DNA from: Methyloversatilis discipulorum | GTDB taxonomy: Bacteria > Pseudomonadota > Gammaproteobacteria > Burkholderiales > Rhodocyclaceae | DNA: 64,000 nt | Assembly (NCBI RefSeq): GCF_000527135.1 | Contig: NZ_AZUP01000001.1 | Span: forward strand, 3,435,535-3,499,534 | Direction: 5' to 3' | Part shown: piece after piece, positions 39,119 through 48,481 of the stretch | Numbering within the stretch: the first letter of the stretch is position 1 | How the letters are laid out: the number at the start of each line of letters is the position of its first letter | Notes under the pieces: model-generated | The model's database searches: none | Seen by the model: only the letters and a program-made list of their open reading frames with translations | Told to the model about the DNA's origin: nothing | Position numbers and translations under genes: made by a program

Positions 39119-40356
39119 GGCAACAGGCGTTCGCCGGCGTAAAGGTCGGCGATGCGTTCGCGTGCGCGGATCAGGTGCACATTGTCGCCATCGACCATCA
39201 CTTCGGCGGCGCGTGGCCGCGTGTTGTAGTTCGAGCTCATGGTCATGCCGTAGGCGCCGGCGGAGAAGATGGCGACCAGGTCTTCCGGCTCGACCGCCAG
39301 TTCGCGTGCGCGGCCGAGGAAGTCGCCGCTTTCGCACACCGGGCCGACCACGTCGTAGGTGTCGGCCTTGCCGCGCGGCCGCACTTCGGCGATGCGATGG
39401 TAGGCGTCGTACAGCGCCGGGCGGGCGAGGTCGTTCATCGCCGCGTCGATGATGGCGAAATTGCGCTCTTCGCCACGCTTCAGATACTCGACCTTGGACA
39501 GCAGCACGCCGGCGTTGCCGACCAGAGAGCGGCCGGGTTCGAGCAGCAGTCTTTCCTTGCGGCCGGCCAGCACGGCCAGCAGCGGTGCCAGGTAGTCGCG
39601 CGTCGCCGGTACCTCTTCGTCGTCGTAGCGGATGCCGAGGCCACCGCCGAGGTCGAGATGACGCAGTTCGATGCCGTCGCGGTTCAGTGCCTCGGCCAGC
39701 GCCACCACCTTGGCGGCCGCTTCGGCGACCGGCGCCGGGTCCAGCAGCTGCGAGCCGATGTGGCAGGCGATGCCGCGGATCTCCAGCTGCGGCAGTTTTG
39801 CCGCGTCGAGATAAATGCGGTGTGCGTCGGCGATGGGCACGCCGAACTTGTTGCACTTCAGGCCGGTGGAGATATAGGGGTGGGTTTTCGGATCGACGTC
39901 CGGATTCACCCGCAGCGCGATCGGTGCGCGCTTGCCCAGGCTGGCCGCCACTTCGGCCAGACGGTGCAGCTCGGCTTCCGATTCGACGTTGAAGCAATAG
40001 ATGCCGTGGGTCAGCGCGGCGCGCATTTCGTCGCGCGTCTTGCCGACACCTGAGAACACCACCTTGCCGGGGTCGCCGCCAGCGGCGATCACGCGCGCCA
40101 GTTCGCCGCCGGACACGATGTCGAAGCCGGTGCCCAGCCGCGCGAACACATTCATGATCGCCAGGTTGGAATTCGATTTCACCGCGTAGCACAGCATGGC
40201 GTCGTGGCCGGACAATGCTTCGGCGTATGCAGCGTGCGCCTCGGTCAGCGCCGCACGGCTGTAGACGAAGGTAGGCGTGCCGTACTCGGCGGCAATGCGC
40301 TCGAGTGCGACGCCTTCGGCGTACAGCGCGCCGTCGCGGGTTTCGAAATGCTTCAT
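39115..40356 (-). CDS. lysA: Diaminopimelate decarboxylase
   Basis: 413 residues. PLP enzyme making lysine from meso-diaminopimelate. The cofactor lysine is in LCYAVKSNSN; IGSQLLDPAPV, HLDLGGGLGIRYDDE, EPGRSLVGNAG, and GPVCESGDFLG are the family's substrate and PLP motifs. The start overlaps the lptM stop as ATGA. The lptM-lysA order followed by divergent cyaY is standard for gamma- and betaproteobacteria (there followed by dapF, which is absent here and replaced by hslR). Confidence 0.96.
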   Translation of the reverse strand: MKHFETRDGALYAEGVALERIAAEYGTPTFVYSRAALTEAHAAYAEALSGHDAMLCYAVKSNSNLAIMNVFARLGTGFDIVSGGELARVIAAGGDPGKVVFSGVGKTRDEMRAALTHGIYCFNVESEAELHRLAEVAASLGKRAPIALRVNPDVDPKTHPYISTGLKCNKFGVPIADAHRIYLDAAKLPQLEIRGIACHIGSQLLDPAPVAEAAAKVVALAEALNRDGIELRHLDLGGGLGIRYDDEEVPATRDYLAPLLAVLAGRKERLLLEPGRSLVGNAGVLLSKVEYLKRGEERNFAIIDAAMNDLARPALYDAYHRIAEVRPRGKADTYDVVGPVCESGDFLGRARELAVEPEDLVAIFSAGAYGMTMSSNYNTRPRAAEVMVDGDNVHLIRARERIADLYAGERLLP

Positions 40357-40520
40357 TGCTTGTCGGCCTTGTTAGTATCTTGCGGAGCAGGTGCGGGCGC
40401 GGGCTTCGCGGCCGCCGGCTGGGCGCCCTGCTTGGGCGGCAGCGTCAACGGTCCCTTGGTGCCGCAGGCTGCGAGCGTCAGGGTCAGTGCGGCGATGCGC
40501 ACGAGCGGGCTGGAAAACAT
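40353..40520 (-). CDS. lptM: LptM-like small lipoprotein (YifL family)
   Basis: 55 residues. A lipoprotein signal ends in TLAACG, followed directly by the family sequence CGTKGPLTLPPK, then an Ala/Pro/Lys-rich tail. LptM assists oxidative maturation of the LptD-LptE lipopolysaccharide translocon. The ATG at 40520 gives MFSSPLVRI. It is directly upstream of lysA, its usual neighbour. Its start is 16 bases from the cyaY start on the other strand. Confidence 0.87.
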   Translation of the reverse strand: MFSSPLVRIAALTLTLAACGTKGPLTLPPKQGAQPAAAKPAPAPAPQDTNKADKQ

Positions 40521-40536
40521 GTCGGATGGCCGGAAT

Positions 40537-40857
40537 ATGAACGAGAGTGAATTTAACAAATTGGCCGATGCGACGCTGGCTGCGATCGAGCAGGCCATCG
40601 AACGCAGCGGCGCCGGAATCGACTACGAACTGCAGGCCGGCGGCGTGCTGGAACTGGAGTTCGACGACGGTTCGAAAATGGTGATCAACCGGCACGGCGT
40701 CGCGCAGGAAATCTGGGTGGCGGCGCGCTCGGGCGGCTTCCACTTCCGTGCCGACGGCGGCCGCTGGATAGGCACGCGCGACGGCAAGGAACTGATGCAG
40801 GCACTGGAAGAACTGCTCAGCCAGCAGGCGGGCGAGCCGGTGAAGCTGCGCGGCTGA
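40537..40857 (+). CDS. cyaY: Iron donor protein CyaY (bacterial frataxin)
   Basis: 106 residues: MNESEFNKLADATLAAIEQ, then GVLELEFDDGSKMVINRHGV, QEIWVAA, GGFHFRADGGRWIGTRDGKEL. CyaY binds iron and modulates IscS-dependent Fe-S assembly. The acidic N-terminal helix used for iron binding is present. It is divergent from lptM-lysA, as in many proteobacteria. Its last 41 bases overlap the end of the PBP1A gene on the other strand. Confidence 0.93.
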   Translation: MNESEFNKLADATLAAIEQAIERSGAGIDYELQAGGVLELEFDDGSKMVINRHGVAQEIWVAARSGGFHFRADGGRWIGTRDGKELMQALEELLSQQAGEPVKLRG

Positions 40858-43270
40858 GCGTATCCGGCACCGTCAGCCGCGACTCGCTCGGCACGATATG
40901 TCCGGTCGGCGAGCGCGGCGGTGTCGGAATCGGTGCCGGCGACTGCGGCGGCGGGCCGGGCTGCAGTTCGCCCTCCGACGCCGGCGTCTCCGGCTCTTCC
41001 GGCAGCGATTCGGGCGGCGGTGGCAGGTGTTCCTCGTACATCAGATCGGTGCGCGGGTTGCCCTTGCTGTCCTCGCCGGCATCGATGCTGATCAGGCCGT
41101 CGGGCAGTGGCAGCCGCTGTTCGGGCACGTCCTTCAGTGCGTGGCGCATGTAATCCACCCACATCGGCAGCGCCGCCGAGCCACCGGTTTCGCCACGACC
41201 CAGGGTGCGCGGGTTGTCGAAACCTATCCAGGCGACGGCAACGCGCGAGGGCTGGTAGCCGCAGAACCAGGCGTCGAGATAGTCGTTGGTGGTGCCGGTC
41301 TTGCCGGCGAGGTCGCCGCGCTTGAGGGCCAGCGCGCGGGTGGCGGTTCCGCGGCGCACGACGTCCTGCATCATGCTGTCCATCAGGTAAGCGTTGCGCG
41401 CGTCGATGACGCGCAAACCTTCATCGCCGGCCTTGCGCGGCGTGAAGCGCGCCAGCACGCGTCCCTCGCTGTCAGTGATCTCGCTCACCACATAAGGCTC
41501 GACCCGGTAGCCGCCGTTGGCGAACACGGCGTAGGCGGATGCCATCTGCCACGGGGTGACCGAACCGGCGCCGAGCGCCATCGTCAGGTAGGGCGGGTGG
41601 CGCGCAGCGTCGAAGCCGAAGCGTGAAACGTAGTCCTGCGCATAGCGCGGGCCGATCGAGCGCAGCATGCGGATCGACACCATGTTCTTCGATTTCGCCA
41701 GCGCGGTGCGCAGCGAGATCGGGCCGTCGTACTTGCCGTCGTAGTTCTTTGGCTGCCAGCTCTGGCTGCCGGTTTCGCCGGCCGACACCACCAGTGGCGT
41801 GTCCTCTTCCACGGTAGCCGGCCCGTAACCCTTCTCCAGCGCTGCCGAGTAGATGAAGGGCTTGAACGCCGAACCGGGCTGTCGCCAGCCCTGGGTGACG
41901 TGGTTGAACTTGCTGCGATTGAAGTCGAAACCGCCGACCAGTGCGCGCACGGCGCCGTCGTCGCTGTCGACGGCGACCAGCGCCGCCTCGACCTCGGGCA
42001 TCTGCGCCAGCGTCCAGCCGAGCTTGGCGTCCTGCATCACGCGCACCACCGCGCCGCGTCGCAGCTTGCGCGCCGGCGGCGCCTTGTCGTCCAGCATCGC
42101 CTTGGCGAACTTGATCGCGTCGGCGCCCAGATTGAGCACTTCGCCGCCGCGCTTGTACACCTTCACCGCGGTCGGACTCGCAGCGAGCACCACCGCTGCG
42201 TGCAGACCCACCGCGTCCGGCACGTCCTGCAGCAGGTCGTCGAGCAGTTCGTCGTCGTCGGCGCCGACGTCCTTCATGTCGACGAAGGACTCCGCACCGC
42301 GATAGCCGTGCCGACGGTCGTAGTCGAACACGCCCTTGCGGACGGCCTCGATGGCGGCGTCCTGGTCGGCGCGCCGTATCGTCGTGACCACGCGCAGGCC
42401 GAGCGAGTAGGCGTTTTCGCCGAAGCGTTCGACCGCCATCTGGCGCGCCATCTCGGCGACGAAATCGGCTGGTTTCGGCCCGCTGGCGGTGCTGCTGCTG
42501 TCGCGACGCACGACCAGTTCTTCCTCGACCGCGCGAGCGCGCGTCGCTTCGTCGATGTAGCCCAGCTCCTGCATGCGCCGCAGTACGTAGGACTGGCGCA
42601 GCGCGGCGCGCTTCGGGTTGACTACCGGGTTGTACTTGGAAGGCGCTTTCGGCAGGCCGGCAAGCATCGCCGCTTCGGCGACGCTAATGTCCTTCAGGTT
42701 TTTGCCGAAATAGGCTCTGGAGGCGGCAGCAAACCCGTAGGAACGCTGACCGAGATAGATCTGGTTGATGTAGAGCTGGAGTATCTGGTCTTTTGTCAGG
42801 CTGTTCTCGATTTTGAACGCCATCAGGGCTTCATAGACTTTCCGGCGCAGGGTGCGTTCGCTCGACAGGAAGAAGTTGCGCGCCACCTGCATGGTGATGG
42901 TGCTGGCGCCCTGGCTGCGGCCGCCGCTGGTCAGATTGGCCAGTGCGGCGCGGGCAATGCCCATGTAGTCGATGCCCGAGTGCTGATAGAAGCGCTCGTC
43001 CTCGGCGGCAATGATGGCGTGTTTGAGTGCGTCCGGCACCTGTTCGATCGGCACGACCGAACGGCGCTCTTCGCCGAATTCGCCGATCAGCTGGCCGTCG
43101 GCGTTATAGACGCGAAGAGGGATCTTCGGACGGTAGTCGGTCAGGATGTCCAGCGACGGCAGCTGCGGGTAGGCGAGCAGTACGACGATCAGCGCGAGGG
43201 CCGCGCCGATCAGTGCGAGGCCGGTGAGGGCGGTCAACGGGTAGAGCAGCCAGCGGAATTTGGAGAGCAA
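40817..43270 (-). CDS. mrcA: Penicillin-binding protein 1A (bifunctional peptidoglycan synthase)
   Basis: 817 residues. A short cytoplasmic start and one membrane segment (about 10-35) anchor the protein. Glycosyltransferase domain: AAEDERFYQHSGIDYMGIARA, TITMQVARNFFLS, and EILQLYINQIYLG-type LYINQIYLGQRSYGF. The OB-like insert separates it from the transpeptidase domain with SxxK (GSAFKPF), SKN and KTGT (AGKTGTTNDYLDAW). The last ~75 residues are Pro/Glu-rich and disordered, then overlap cyaY. The gene is divergent from pilM, an order conserved across beta- and gammaproteobacteria. Confidence 0.95.
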   Translation of the reverse strand: MLSKFRWLLYPLTALTGLALIGAALALIVVLLAYPQLPSLDILTDYRPKIPLRVYNADGQLIGEFGEERRSVVPIEQVPDALKHAIIAAEDERFYQHSGIDYMGIARAALANLTSGGRSQGASTITMQVARNFFLSSERTLRRKVYEALMAFKIENSLTKDQILQLYINQIYLGQRSYGFAAASRAYFGKNLKDISVAEAAMLAGLPKAPSKYNPVVNPKRAALRQSYVLRRMQELGYIDEATRARAVEEELVVRRDSSSTASGPKPADFVAEMARQMAVERFGENAYSLGLRVVTTIRRADQDAAIEAVRKGVFDYDRRHGYRGAESFVDMKDVGADDDELLDDLLQDVPDAVGLHAAVVLAASPTAVKVYKRGGEVLNLGADAIKFAKAMLDDKAPPARKLRRGAVVRVMQDAKLGWTLAQMPEVEAALVAVDSDDGAVRALVGGFDFNRSKFNHVTQGWRQPGSAFKPFIYSAALEKGYGPATVEEDTPLVVSAGETGSQSWQPKNYDGKYDGPISLRTALAKSKNMVSIRMLRSIGPRYAQDYVSRFGFDAARHPPYLTMALGAGSVTPWQMASAYAVFANGGYRVEPYVVSEITDSEGRVLARFTPRKAGDEGLRVIDARNAYLMDSMMQDVVRRGTATRALALKRGDLAGKTGTTNDYLDAWFCGYQPSRVAVAWIGFDNPRTLGRGETGGSAALPMWVDYMRHALKDVPEQRLPLPDGLISIDAGEDSKGNPRTDLMYEEHLPPPPESLPEEPETPASEGELQPGPPPQSPAPIPTPPRSPTGHIVPSESRLTVPDTLSRAASPARPPAG

Positions 43271-43356
43271 GAGAATGGGTTTCCGGAGGGGGTTTGAGGC
43301 CGAAAGTATAGCCGGCCGACCGTGTGAAGCTTCTCGTTACGCCTACCCAAAATTTG

Positions 43357-43385
43357 TTTACTTGTCGATACCTTGCTGCTAGCAT
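43357..43385 (+). promoter_or_regulatory. Possible sigma-70 promoter of pilMNOPQ
   Basis: TTTACT and TAGCAT with a 17-base spacer occur about 55 bases before the pilM start, in the AT-rich divergent gap with the PBP1A gene. Both hexamers match the consensus only partly (TTGACA/TATAAT), so this is a tentative call. Confidence 0.3.
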
Positions 43386-43439
43386 CTTAATGTAATTTGT
43401 GCGTATTGGGCCTAATTCACTGTCTTAAAAGGAAAAAGC

Positions 43440-44519
43440 TTGGCTTTCGACCTGTCGGTATTTAACCCGGGAGCGCGTCCCCTGATGGGGCTGGACGTGT
43501 CGTCCTCGGCGGTCAAGCTGGTCGAGCTGTCCCGGACAGCGAAGGGCGAGCACCGCATCGAGCGCTACGCCATCGAGAACCTCCCGCGCGATTCGGTGGT
43601 GGATGGCAACATCGCCAAACTCGAGGACGTCGCCGACGCCGTGCGACGGGCTTGGAAGCGCATGGGTACATCGACGCGCAATGTCGCGCTGGCCTTGCCG
43701 GCGGCGGCTGTCATCACGAAAAAGATCATCGTTCCGGCCAATCAGCGCGAGCAGGAGCTCGAGGTGCTGGTGGAGTCGGAAGCCAATCAGTACATCCCCT
43801 TCCAGCTCGACGAGGTGAATCTCGATTTTCAGGTGGTCGGACCGGCGCCCGGCAACCCGGACGAGGTCGAGGTGCTGATCGCCGCGTCGCGCAAGGAAAA
43901 GGTCGAGGACCGCGTTGCGGTGGCTGAAGCGGCCGGCCTGCGCGCGGTCGTGGTCGACGTCGAGTCCTACGCGGCACAGGCGGCATTCGAACTGGTCGAG
44001 AAGCAGCTGCCGGACGGCGGCAAGGACACCAACATCGTACTGGTCGACGTCGGCGCCAACGTGATGAACGTGATCATCCTGCGCAACGACCAGCCAGTCT
44101 ATTCGCGCGAGCAGGCGTTCGGCGGCTACCAGCTGACCCAGGACATCATGCGCAACTACGGCATGAGCCCGGAAGAAGCGGAAGCCGCGAAGCGCACCAA
44201 CACGTTGCCAGAGAATTACGAGAACGACCTGCTGCGCCCCTTCATGGACAACCTCGCGCTCGAGGTGTCGCGTGCGCTCCAGTTCTTCTTCACCTCGACC
44301 CAGTACAACAGCGTCGACCACATCGTGCTCGCCGGCGGGTGCTCGGTGATCCCCGGTCTGGACGAAGTGGTTGCCAACCGCACCCAGGTTGAAACCCGTA
44401 TCGCGAACCCCTTTGTCGACATGCAGCTGTCGCAGACGGTCACCGCCAAGCGTCTCAGTCAGGACGCGCCGTCGCTGCTGGTGGCCTGCGGCCTTGCGCT
44501 CAGGAGGTTCGACGCATGA
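43440..44519 (+). CDS. pilM: Type IV pilus assembly ATPase-like protein PilM
   Basis: 359 residues, TTG start with AAGGA upstream. PilM is an actin-like cytoplasmic protein that binds PilN. LMGLDVSSSAVKLVELS is the first nucleotide-binding strand, IVLVDVGANVMNVIIL the second, and IVLAGGCSVIPGLDE the third. It overlaps pilN as ATGA and heads the inner-membrane alignment complex operon. Confidence 0.95.
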   Translation: MAFDLSVFNPGARPLMGLDVSSSAVKLVELSRTAKGEHRIERYAIENLPRDSVVDGNIAKLEDVADAVRRAWKRMGTSTRNVALALPAAAVITKKIIVPANQREQELEVLVESEANQYIPFQLDEVNLDFQVVGPAPGNPDEVEVLIAASRKEKVEDRVAVAEAAGLRAVVVDVESYAAQAAFELVEKQLPDGGKDTNIVLVDVGANVMNVIILRNDQPVYSREQAFGGYQLTQDIMRNYGMSPEEAEAAKRTNTLPENYENDLLRPFMDNLALEVSRALQFFFTSTQYNSVDHIVLAGGCSVIPGLDEVVANRTQVETRIANPFVDMQLSQTVTAKRLSQDAPSLLVACGLALRRFDA

Positions 44520-45100
44520 TACGCATCAACCTTCTTCCCCATCGCGAGGAGAAGCGCAAGGCGCGGCGCCAGCAGTTCTATGCGCTGACCGGCCTGACGC
44601 TGGTGCTCGGCGGGCTGATCGTGGCACTGGGCAACGGCATCATCAGCGGTTACGTGTCCGCTCAGGACGAGAAGAACGCCTTCCTGAAGACCGAAATCGC
44701 CGCCCTCGACAAGTCGATCGACGAGATCAAGCGGCTGCGCGAGCAGACTGACGCGCTGCTGCAGCGCAAGCGGGTGATCGAGTCGCTGCAGGGCAACCGG
44801 TCAGAGGCGGTCGGCCTGTTCAACGAACTCGCGAAGAACGTGCCGGAAGGCGTCTACATCAAGAAGGTTTCGCAGCAGGCGAACAAGATCAATCTGGTCG
44901 GGTATGCCCAATCGAATGCGCGGGTGTCCAGCCTGATGCGGAATCTGGAGTCGTCGCCGCTGCTCGAGCGCCCGACCCTCATCGAAATCAAGGGCGCCAC
45001 CGTCGACAAGCGCCGCATGAACGAATTCAGCCTCGATCTGTTCATCACGCGTGCGGCGGATGAGACCGACAGCAAGACGGCGAAGGGGCGCAAGACATGA
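44516..45100 (+). CDS. pilN: Type IV pilus assembly protein PilN
   Basis: 194 residues. The conserved N-terminal MIRINLLPHREEKRKAR binds the PilM groove. A membrane segment lies at about 22-45, a coiled coil at 50-85, then the periplasmic ferredoxin-like domain. It is coupled to pilM and pilO by four-base overlaps. Confidence 0.95.
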   Translation: MIRINLLPHREEKRKARRQQFYALTGLTLVLGGLIVALGNGIISGYVSAQDEKNAFLKTEIAALDKSIDEIKRLREQTDALLQRKRVIESLQGNRSEAVGLFNELAKNVPEGVYIKKVSQQANKINLVGYAQSNARVSSLMRNLESSPLLERPTLIEIKGATVDKRRMNEFSLDLFITRAADETDSKTAKGRKT

Positions 45101-45762
45101 AGCAGATCCAGATGCCCCAGATCGATTTCACGCGCATCGCGGACGATTTCAAGAATCTCGACCCGAAGGACGTCGGCAACTGGGCCACCGCGCCGAAAGC
45201 TGCGGTCCTGCTGGGTGTGCTGGTCGCCACCCTGGCCGCGGGCTGGTGGTTCCTTTGGGATCCGCTGCGCGTCGAGCTCGAGCAGAAGCGGCTCGAGGAA
45301 CAGACGCTGAAGGATGAGTGGCTGAACAAGAAGCAGCAGGCGGTGAATCTCGAGCAGTACCAGCAGCAGCTGGCTGACATCGACAAGTCCTTCGGTGCGC
45401 TGCTCAAGCAGTTGCCGAACAGGGCCGAGATGGAGTCGCTGCTGGTCGACATCAGCCAGGCCGGCCTGAGCCGTGGCTTGCAGTTTGAAACCTGGAAGCC
45501 GGGCAGCGAAGCGGTCAAGGATTTCTACGCCGAGATGCCGATCACCATCCGCGTCACCGGCGGCTACCACGACCTCGGCAACTTCGCTGGTGACGTCGCC
45601 AAGCTCTCGCGCATCGTGACACTCGGTTCCATCGTCATCGATTCCACCAAGGACGGTCTGAAGATGGATGCCGTGGCGACGACCTACCGCTATCTCGACG
45701 ACGAAGAGATCGCCCGCATCAAGAAGGCGAAGGCCGACAAGGCCAAGGGAGGCAACAAATGA
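45097..45762 (+). CDS. pilO: Type IV pilus assembly protein PilO
   Basis: 221 residues. One membrane helix at about 42-60 (AAVLLGVLVATLAAGWWFLW), then a coiled coil (EQKRLEEQTLKDEWLNKKQQ) and a periplasmic alpha/beta domain. It pairs with PilN to link the cytoplasmic motor to PilP and the secretin. Overlaps pilP as ATGA. Confidence 0.95.
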   Translation: MKQIQMPQIDFTRIADDFKNLDPKDVGNWATAPKAAVLLGVLVATLAAGWWFLWDPLRVELEQKRLEEQTLKDEWLNKKQQAVNLEQYQQQLADIDKSFGALLKQLPNRAEMESLLVDISQAGLSRGLQFETWKPGSEAVKDFYAEMPITIRVTGGYHDLGNFAGDVAKLSRIVTLGSIVIDSTKDGLKMDAVATTYRYLDDEEIARIKKAKADKAKGGNK

Positions 45763-46289
45763 AGCGCCTCCTGACGATGCTGGCGGCCGCGCTGGCGCTG
45801 GCGGGCTGCGACGGCGAGAACCACGAGGATCTCCGGGCCTGGATGGAAGAGAACACGCAGGGCCTGAAGGGGCAGGTGAAGCCGCTGCCGGAAATCAAGC
45901 CGTCGATCATCGTTGCCTACGAAGCGGGCAATCTGCTCGATCCGTTCAGCGTGCAGAAGATCGAACCGGAGCGGAAGAAGGGTGGCGGTGGCGGTGGTGG
46001 CATCACGCCCGACCTCGACCGGCGCAAGGAGCCGCTGGAGCAGTACCCGCTCGACACGCTGGCCATGGTCGGTCTGCTCGAGCAGGGGCGGGTCACCTAT
46101 GCGCTGATCAAGGCGGACACGACCTTGCATCGCGTGCGCAGCGGCAATTACATGGGTCAGAACTTCGGTGTCATCACGTCGATATCCGGCGATGGCATCA
46201 CCTTGAAGGAAATCGTTCAGGACGCGGACGGCGAATGGGTCGAACGTACCAGTACGCTCCAGTTGCAGGAGCAGGAGGCAAAGAAATGA
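45759..46289 (+). CDS. pilP: Type IV pilus lipoprotein PilP
   Basis: 176 residues. A lipoprotein signal ends in LALAGC. The mature N-terminus is flexible and acidic and should meet PilN/PilO; a Gly-run (KKGGGGGGGI) separates it from the HR domain (YPLDTLAMVGLLEQ, ALIKADTTLHRVRSGNYMG, DGITLKEIV) that binds PilQ. Overlaps pilQ as ATGA. Confidence 0.94.
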   Translation: MKRLLTMLAAALALAGCDGENHEDLRAWMEENTQGLKGQVKPLPEIKPSIIVAYEAGNLLDPFSVQKIEPERKKGGGGGGGITPDLDRRKEPLEQYPLDTLAMVGLLEQGRVTYALIKADTTLHRVRSGNYMGQNFGVITSISGDGITLKEIVQDADGEWVERTSTLQLQEQEAKK

Positions 46290-48406
46290 ATTTCGTCCGC
46301 AAACTCGCCGGCCTGCTGTGCGCGCTCGCCGTCGCTTCGATACCGGCACTTGCCGTCGCACAGGCGCAGCCGAACAGCATCGAGTCCATCCTGGTGTCGC
46401 AGCAGGGAGGGGAGGTGCTCGTCAAGGTGACGACCAAGTCCGAACTTGCAGGGGTACCCGCCAACTTCAGCGTTGCCTCACCGGCGCGCATCGCCTTTGA
46501 CTTCCCGGCGACCGGCAATGCGCTCGGCCGCTCGTCCCAGACCTTGAACGAAGCGCACCTGCGCAGCTTCAACATCGTCGAGGTCGGTGACCGCACGCGG
46601 CTGGTGCTCAACCTCAACAAGCTGTCCACCTTCAATACCCGGCTGTCCGGGCGTGACCTTTACATCAGCCTGGCGATGCCGACGAATGCCGAGGCGGTCG
46701 CCCAATCGGACAAGACGTCCCGATTCGCCGAGCCGACTGCGAACGAAGGTACGCAGACCTTGCGTAACGTCGGCTTTCGTCGCGGCAAGGACGGTGAAGG
46801 TCGCGTCGTGGTCGAACTGTCGGATCCGAACACCGGCATCGACATCCGCCAGCAGGGAACGAAGCTGGTGGTCGAATTCCTGCGCGCCTCGGTGGCCGAA
46901 GAGTTCCTTAAGCGTTACGACGTGACCGACTTCGGCACCCCGATCACGCAGATGGAAGTCGTGCGCTCGGGTGCCAACACCCGCCTCACGGTCACCCCGA
47001 CCGGTCTGTGGGAGCACAACGCCTACCAGAGCGAGAATCAGTTCATTCTTGAAGTTAAGCGTCTGGTCGAGGATCCGAACAAGCTGGTTCAGGGCAGCAA
47101 GCCGGGCTACCAGGGCGAGAAGCTGTCGCTGAACTTCCAGAACATCGACGTGCGTTCGGTGCTGCAGGTGATTGCCGACTTCACCGACAACAACATCATC
47201 ACCTCCGATACCGTCGGTGGTTCGCTCACGCTGCGACTGAAGGACGTCCCGTGGGACCAGGCGCTTGACATCATTCTCGACGCCAAGGGTCTGGACAAGC
47301 GCAAGACCGGCAACGTCATCTGGATCGCACCGCGCGACGAGCTGACGGCGAAGGAAAAGCTGGCGCTCGAAAGCCAGCAGCAGGTGAGCGAGCTTGAGCC
47401 GCTGCGCACCGAAACCTTCCAGTTGAACTATCACAAGGCGGAAGTCCTGTACAAATCCATCCTCGATGACAAGGACAAGCGCTTTCTGTCCAAGCGCGGA
47501 TCGATCGTGATGGACACGCGCACCAACAAGCTCATCGTGACCGACATCCCGTCGCGACTTGAAGACATCCGCCGCATCCTGATCGAGCTCGACGTGGCGA
47601 CCCGCCAGGTCCTGATCGAAGCACGTATCGTCGAAGCGAACGAGGACTTCGCGAAGAACCTCGGCGCGCGTCTCGGTATCAATCAGTCGGCGGCGGGTTC
47701 GGTGCAACTTGGCCGCGCCGGCCTGAACATCGGCGGATCGGCTGCAGCGACCGGTTTTCAGACCGGTCAGGTGCAGACCCAGCCGAACTTCCTGACCGAT
47801 TCCCTCAGCACGAATCTGCGTGCAAACAACATCACGCCGCGTACGCCGGGTCAGCTGTCCTTCGTGCTGTTCAATTCGGCGGCGACGCGTTTCCTGAACC
47901 TTGAATTGTCGGCACTGGAACAGGACGGCAAGGGCAAGGTGATTTCGAGCCCGCGTGTCATGACCTCCGACCAGAACGAGGCGTTGATCGAGCAGGGCGT
48001 CGAAATTCCCTACCAGCAGGCAACCAGTTCTGGTGCGACCAGCGTGTCCTTCCGCAAGGCCAACCTCAAGCTGCAGGTGAAGCCGCAGATCACGCCGGAC
48101 GGTCGGGTGCAGATGGCGCTCGATATCAACAAGGACACGCCGAACACCCAGCTGTCTACCGGCTCGGGCGTCGCGATCGACACCAAGCACGTCAAGACCG
48201 ATGTGCTGGTCGAAAACGGCGGCACGGTGGTCATCGGCGGTATCTACACGCAGGACGAGCGCCGCACGCAGACGCGCGTGCCTTTCCTCGGCGACCTGCC
48301 TTACGTCGGCTTCCTTTTCCGCAGCACGGAAACCCGCGACAACCGCGCCGAACTGCTCATCTTCGTGACGCCGCGCATCGTCAGCGACAACCTGACGCTG
48401 CGCTGA
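46286..48406 (+). CDS. pilQ: Type IV pilus secretin PilQ
   Basis: 706 residues. Signal peptide ends near ALAVAQA. N-terminal AMIN domains (about 30-150 and 165-270) bind peptidoglycan. N0/N1 secretin domains follow (SLNFQNIDVRSVLQVIADF, LNYHKAEVLYKSI), then the C-terminal secretin domain with GTAPQ-type strands and VVIGGIYTQDERRTQTRVPFLGDLPYV split near residue 650. It forms the outer-membrane pore for the pilus. The operon ends just behind it at a strong terminator. Confidence 0.95.
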   Translation: MNFVRKLAGLLCALAVASIPALAVAQAQPNSIESILVSQQGGEVLVKVTTKSELAGVPANFSVASPARIAFDFPATGNALGRSSQTLNEAHLRSFNIVEVGDRTRLVLNLNKLSTFNTRLSGRDLYISLAMPTNAEAVAQSDKTSRFAEPTANEGTQTLRNVGFRRGKDGEGRVVVELSDPNTGIDIRQQGTKLVVEFLRASVAEEFLKRYDVTDFGTPITQMEVVRSGANTRLTVTPTGLWEHNAYQSENQFILEVKRLVEDPNKLVQGSKPGYQGEKLSLNFQNIDVRSVLQVIADFTDNNIITSDTVGGSLTLRLKDVPWDQALDIILDAKGLDKRKTGNVIWIAPRDELTAKEKLALESQQQVSELEPLRTETFQLNYHKAEVLYKSILDDKDKRFLSKRGSIVMDTRTNKLIVTDIPSRLEDIRRILIELDVATRQVLIEARIVEANEDFAKNLGARLGINQSAAGSVQLGRAGLNIGGSAAATGFQTGQVQTQPNFLTDSLSTNLRANNITPRTPGQLSFVLFNSAATRFLNLELSALEQDGKGKVISSPRVMTSDQNEALIEQGVEIPYQQATSSGATSVSFRKANLKLQVKPQITPDGRVQMALDINKDTPNTQLSTGSGVAIDTKHVKTDVLVENGGTVVIGGIYTQDERRTQTRVPFLGDLPYVGFLFRSTETRDNRAELLIFVTPRIVSDNLTLR

Positions 48407-48430
48407 GCGACCTCATCGACTTGGCATCGG

Positions 48431-48461
48431 GCGGCCCCGGCGACGGGGCCGCTTTCTTTTT
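48431..48461 (+). terminator. Intrinsic terminator of the pil operon
   Basis: A 9-bp stem GCGGCCCCG/CGGGGCCGC with tetraloop GCGA is followed by TTTCTTTTT. It begins 25 bases after the pilQ stop and ends 20 bases before aroK, so aroK must be transcribed by readthrough or from a promoter within or before the hairpin. Confidence 0.88.
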
Positions 48462-48481
48462 GCGCTGCTAGAATCCGGCCG

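Noticed and set aside
46478..48190. Long minus-strand frame across pilQ
   Set aside because: Antisense to a secretin gene in a conserved operon; no domain, no ribosome-binding site.
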